Assembly: GCA_907163375.1 (NCBI GenBank) | Contig: CAJQUW010002095.1 | Span: 496,001 to 560,000 of the forward strand | Direction: 5' to 3' | DNA length: 64,000 nucleotides | Source of the DNA: Prostheceraeus crozeri | Taxonomy: Eukaryota; Platyhelminthes; Polycladida; Euryleptidae | Part shown: one piece after another, positions 58,939 through 64,000 of the stretch | How the letters are laid out: each line of letters opens with the position of its first letter | How positions within the stretch are numbered: position 1 is the stretch's first letter | Notes under the pieces: generated by a model | Seen by the model: the letters and a program-made list of their open reading frames with translations, nothing else | What the model was told of the DNA's origin: nothing | The model's database searches: none | Translations under genes and position numbers: made by a program

Positions 58939-61900
58939 GCTACATATCTGTTTATATAACTTGCTACAACGTGCACTCAATGGGCCAAAGTAAACTTCCT
59001 CTGAATGTCCATGCTTGCTATATCAAGGGAGATTTTGTCACAAAACATATGAAGGGAGCTTTCGAAACCATGGTGATCTTTGGATCCGATTTTTTATCCC
59101 TTTAATTGTATTATTTATTGTATTTTTGCATCCCCTCTTCGTCATGGCTGGCGGGATTATGCTGTAAAAGAAAGGTCATCTGAAATCTACATGTTGGAAT
59201 GAATCTACAACTCATCATCGAGTATGAAAACACGTTGGAAATCATGCTCATCTCAGATAAACTACAGGAATATACTACAAGGAACATTCGTCAGGAGCAA
59301 GAAAAGTTCATCACACTAGGAAACTCGTTGGAGATTCACATATTGAATTAACTCATCAAAATTCCACATTGTAGAAAGCTCATGGGATATTTACATTTCG
59401 GAAATCCTCATCCCTTAAAACCACCAAACGCTCTATCTAAGGAAGAGAATTTTTAGTTTCATCTTCACTTCAGCTTAAATATGAGATATACGTGTAATTT
59501 CGACACACTGCATTTACAATTATCTTTTTAAGCAAATGTTAATTGTATGGATGAACAATGATCACCTGCATTGCCAGCACATTCATAGATACAGCTTTTC
59601 TCATTTGTATTATTTGATTATTTCCAATGGACAGAGCTGTCAATGCAGTTGACCAATCTAGGGGAATATATTCAGTTTATGAAATGATTGATGTCACCCA
59701 CCGAAGTCATTGAATCTAAATAAGTATTAAGTCTAGCTACGCATAAATAATGTGAGAACTTGTTACTCAACTTAATCCTGATATTAAGTTCTGAGAAGGA
59801 CTCATATTTGCCGTCAATTGATACATATTCCTGTCATTCCTGCAGCAAGAAATTGACAACGAACTGCAGATTGAAATGCGTTTAGTATAATCCATGTCCC
59901 ATAACATCGCTTGCGTTGTTGGACATCAAGCGATAATGAATCAGTGACGAATTCGGAATTCGCCCCCATGAGAACGATACATCAAATTGCAAATGGAATA
60001 ACATCACATTCTTACACCAGAACTGATCCGGAGAGACCTTTCTTTTTGTCGTCACTTTCATCATCATTTTCCTTCTTCAACAAACTTATAGTAGATGGGA
60101 TAAGATAATCAAACATTTGTCTCCTTCATTGTGTGAGAAGTACAGTTTTTCTGATATGGCAGAGAGCCAAGGTGGAAGAGATTTGAGGACGGTCAATTGT
60201 CTTCTCTCCCTCGATACGCTAGAATAACCTAAAGACGATCGGGACTGTGGACAAGAGAATTAAAAGAAAATTTTCATTCCAAATAAATCCTCACACAGCT
60301 GATCCCATTGGTGATAAAGTCAGCGGAATAATTCTTCTGAAATCTGAAATAATGTCAAAATTGACAGAGATGGACTATAGGAGCTGATAAATAATAAAAG
60401 CAGAAAATGACGATTGTATCTTTATTCCTTTTGTCTTCATTTTTGCTTTCCTTTTTAACGATGAAAATGAGGTATGAGGAGCTGTGAAAGTGATTTTGGG
60501 ACGAAAAGAAATCTTTGGGAAAATCTTATTTGCTCCGTTAATTAGTAGCTAATTAGTGTTTCGTGGTGAGTAGTTATTTAATTGATTCGCCCATCAATAT
60601 TTAGGAAGACCTCTTGATGACCGAAAATGCTGGTATCAAAAAATCGTGCTCAGTGATCTATTCATCTATTCATTCAGAGTAATCATTTTCATAAAAATCT
60701 CTTCATGTCAAGGTTCAGCTTGCAACTAAAGGGACTGAGATTGATTAGTGCAAAATGATATGCCCAAGCTTAGGGGCATTTGTTGGTTTGCCATAAATCC
60801 AAGTCTGCCAAAGTATCTGCTAAAAATTATCCAATACTATCTACAATTCTATGTGCCAATCTTTAGCTTCGGCAGAGTCACTTTAATAATTAATTTTCAT
60901 GCGCTCTTCAAATAGAGCCATCACCATTTACTACTCTCCATGAAAAGTGCTATACGAAAAGCGTATATTTAAATAGAAGCTCTGAATTAATAGTTGAATC
61001 TTATTATTTTTTACAATAATTTTGCTGTTTTACATCCTTCAAATCTAGAGTTACATGTACTTCCATGGATACTCTCCTAATACGCGGGAGACCCATGAGT
61101 GCTCCTTACCTAATTCACGGATCTCGTCCAGCCTCACGTCCAAGACCAAATTATTGATCCAAGTCCCAGTTTATCCCTAAGATTGTTATGACAATCTTTG
61201 GTAGTGGCTGAAAGGCTCGAACAATAACGAGCACAATGCTTGCAGCAATTTTTGCAAGCATCCTTTTTAGCATTCGAATCATGACGTGCAGACTTTTGAA
61301 CCAATGTACATACATGACTACAAAGCAAGCCTGGTGGTTTGTATGAAAACAATCAACATATTCAAGCATAGAATAATATAATAATGCTGTATTGACATAC
61401 CTGCTCTATTTTTCGACTCCTGATAAGATTCTGAGTTTATGTCAATATCGCAAAGTTGGATCCGTAAAATGTTAGTACATCCTCTCATGCAATTGTTCAG
61501 ATTGTGCGACTTGTAACACGATCACCTTTCTCGAAAGAAGCTACTGTCTACAACAAGTAATTCAATGAGCAAAATTTTGTTTCCATTCTTGCTTGTGGTC
61601 ATAAATCTGAATTTGATGATTCAAAATCTCATCTGAATACGTCGCTTTTAGAAATATCACGCTCTTCATATCTCGCCAACAGTGCGAAGCCTCACAGACT
61701 GATGCTGTGATATCTTATCTAGTAAATAAATTGTTCAGCTCACAGAGATTGAACTTCAAAAATTCCTCATTGAAAATTATCCATACTGATCCTTACAGTA
61801 CTACTGGAAAAGCCTGTATATTGTCATACTTCGAATGAATCTGTCAAATCTTAATGCATTTGGTGCTTTTGCCAGATATGTGTACAAGACTCTGGAAAGA

Positions 61901-62824
61901 GTTCGCACACAGCTTTGGCAGAAACAGATTTACAGTCTGCTGTTGGCTGATAACAGCTTCGGTCAGTTGATAATTGTCTCGAATGGCGAGTATTGATCAG
62001 ATTAAATGTAGTGCATTTTTACTTAATTATGCAGACTTTGCAAGATAGTGCAGAAATGACTTTTTGAGAATGATAATGCAGAAAAATGAATTTTCGGGTT
62101 TTCGTGCCTTTCGTGAACTCTGCGAACTCTTCGATAATAATGATAATGTTTGGATTTAAGCAACAATTCGGCTTCCGTGGTAGCGGCGATGATGAATGGT
62201 GGTCTTGGGAGATGACAACGTATAGTTTAATATAGTGCGGCCGCGGACTTCGCTAACTTGTAGCTTGTATGCTTTTACAAGTTATTTTGTTTTTAGGTTG
62301 TACTTGACTCCATCAGAAAAATAGATTTGATTAGATACAAAGATTAAAACAATTCAGCATCCTCCGAAAAATTCATGCCGAAAGTATAGAACCGAATCGA
62401 GCATTAGCCGCATCCATAAGTTCAGCATTTGCTTAAAAGTATGCTGTGACTTAGTGTGTAGTCTGTGCGCAGCATGAAAGTAGTACTGACGATTGAGGTT
62501 AATTTATATCGGAGTTGGAAAATGTGAAAAATAGGAGTTATAGCCACAGGCTCATTGAAAATGCGTGTACTTGTTGATGTCATGTCATAGAGCGGTTGAG
62601 TGTGAGAGTAAACTTTCCTCAAACTTTCCGATCAGGATTTTTGGAATTTTCAGGCCCTTTGATCGGACTTATGTTTTTGTTCCAACTTCATGTGTGATGG
62701 AGAAGGGACTTCATGGAACCAAACGTGGTGTTATAAGACAAACTTGGACCGGAAGCACAAAGAATACGACAGACATAATCCACCGTTCGCAACTCGCTTC
62801 ACGATCCTACATAAGCCATAAGCC
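58939..62824. other. About 3.9 kb without a recognised gene
   Basis: Decayed echoes of the 30-bp repeat up to about 59420, then AT-rich sequence. A 72-codon minus-strand Cys-rich frame at 61134-61352 has no start or splice context I trust. Confidence 0.45.
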
Positions 62825-63076
62825 GTAAGCCATCCTTTAATGATCCAATGCCTCCGGCTTTCACGAGATCGAAATGATATTTCAATGCGCCTTGCTTTTG
62901 GCACTACCATGAAAAATGGCTTGCCGGCTGGGAATCGAACCCAGTCATTTTTCATGGTGGTGCCAAGAGTAAGGCGCATTGAAATATCATTTCGACCTCG
63001 TGAAAGCCGGAGGCATTGAATCATTAGATAGATTGTTTGAGGTTGCCTGGAGGCGGTTGCTATTGTAAGCCATCCT
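62825..63076. mobile_element. Palindromic element with a tRNA T-arm in its loop
   Basis: The arms 62837-62921 and 62943-63027 are inverted copies (85 bp each, about 6-7 mismatches). The 21-nt loop (62922-62942) read on the minus strand is GGGTTCGATTCCCAGCCGGC plus A: a perfect pol III B box and T-arm with acceptor-side nucleotides. With the next bases the T stem is CTGGG/CCCAG. A 12-bp direct repeat, GTAAGCCATCCT, lies at 62825-62836 and 63065-63076 and is the probable target-site duplication, leaving a 37-bp unpaired tail on the right. No A box is found in the arm. It looks like a tRNA-derived element in head-to-head palindromic form. Confidence 0.75.
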
Positions 63077-64000
63077 CTTGACACTTTGCTTGTACTCTAG
63101 GATATATTTTTCATGAGTTGGAAAAGCATGTACACGTAGAAGACCTCTGAATCAGCAGTGGACTCAAATATTCTGTGAAATATCAGCCCCCATATTCAAT
63201 TTTTGCATGTGCACCGAGATATTCATTCAGAAATGGCAAAACGTGCGTCAAGCGCATGTCTGCATATGTAAATTTCACAGTCTATAATAGGTCTATAACA
63301 TGACTATCAGCTGGTTTCCAGAAATCCATCATCCAATTTATGTGGGGGTTTTTGGTGCTGTATTTAATGTTAATGATTCAACAGTTTGTAAGATCTATTC
63401 TCTTTGGAACGACAGAATTGAACTGTTATGAATGGTATTACTGTCTAGCTTTTTAGCAGTACCACAGTAGATGCATTCAGAATAATTTCAGAGTTTCTAA
63501 GAAGATGTCAATTAGAAAAAGCATTTCATGAACAGTCTTGCAATGATTGCGAATCAAGTTAGCAGAACATGAATTGCTTTAATTGAAATGTCGCATCAAA
63601 ATATTCCTTAGATTTGACATCTGTCATCGTGTTGCTCCTTATTTTTACTGCAAGTCTGTTGTATGAAGTGATACTTAGGACATTCACGTACATGAAGTCA
63701 GCCCGTCCATCCAGCACGCCGCTTTTAATATGCGTGTGCGTCGGGCACTCCTGAAAACCACCCTATCCTATATTTTCTAGGTGCGTCAGCATGTGCTTCA
63801 ACAAATTTTCGACAATATGCGACTTCTTCTCAGAGAAAAATGAGCATGAATTCAAATGAGCGGTCTATAAAGTTGGCCCGACCATAGAGTAGCTAATTCT
63901 GTTCATACTGTACCCACTGCTCGTAGCCAAACTTATCAAAATCACTTTAAAATGGATGTGCCTACAATATGTTTCACTGAAATCGACAAAGATTCAGCGA
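63077..64000. other. AT-rich sequence, nothing recognised
   Basis: No gene or element identified to the end of the window. Confidence 0.5.

Noticed and set aside
61134-61352. Cys-rich 72-codon minus-strand frame (CKNCCKHCARYC) as a toxin-like or metal-binding peptide
   Set aside because: No signal peptide, no known cysteine framework, an overlapping open frame of similar length, and no splice sites I trust.
62731-63084. 117-codon minus-strand frame as a gene
   Set aside because: It spans the palindrome and its tRNA loop; the similarity between its halves is the inverted repeat, not protein structure.
1-64000. Prokaryotic features: CRISPR arrays, operons, attachment sites
   Set aside because: No regularly spaced repeats with unique spacers and no gene clusters; the tandem arrays are minisatellites without spacers.

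Overview
The window is nuclear DNA from an animal, most likely a marine invertebrate; I could not fix the phylum. It is AT-rich, gene-poor and CpG-poor. It carries eukaryotic DNA transposons (two Tc1/mariner elements, a piggyBac relic, a hAT relic), non-LTR and Penelope-like debris, tRNA-derived sequences, foldback elements and minisatellites. There are no operons, Shine-Dalgarno-led genes or CRISPR arrays. The palindromes TACATGTA (10 copies seen) and TAGGCCTA (5 seen) look over-represented.

Layout. 1-5 kb: a (GGAATT)-like array and an internally deleted piggyBac ending at a TTAA. 5-10 kb: dispersed repeat copies, a 28-bp-stem hairpin and a 39-bp GC-rich minisatellite. 10.37-12.03 kb: a complete-ended Tc1/mariner element with a broken transposase. 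14.4-16.6 kb: a 15-bp minisatellite and a second Tc1-like element, also with both ends and TA duplications. 21.5-24 kb: possible hAT-type ends and a one-armed copy of a foldback family. 25.9-26.2 kb: the only convincing host-gene signal, a CpG-rich first coding exon (68 codons) ending at a good splice donor. 27.3-28.5 kb: a 1.15-kb foldback with about 550-bp arms whose tips resemble the tips of the 10.4-kb Tc1 element. 28.97-29.93 kb: a LINE fragment and a 117-bp-arm palindrome. 32.0-32.4 kb: a Penelope-like relic. 33.3 and 45.1 kb: tRNA-like sequences. 40.5-42.6 kb: degraded coding sequence and a hAT C-terminal relic. 51.1 and 58.6 kb: minisatellites with 12- and 30-bp periods. 62.8-63.1 kb: an 85-bp-arm palindrome whose loop is a tRNA T-arm.

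The remainder, well over half of the window, is AT-rich sequence in which I recognise no gene. The single host exon implies a gene running rightward with its next exon far away or beyond the window, so most of the right half may be intron. I found no previously undescribed multi-gene system. The features most worth checking are the shared tips of the Tc1 element and the foldback family, and the tRNA-T-arm palindrome.
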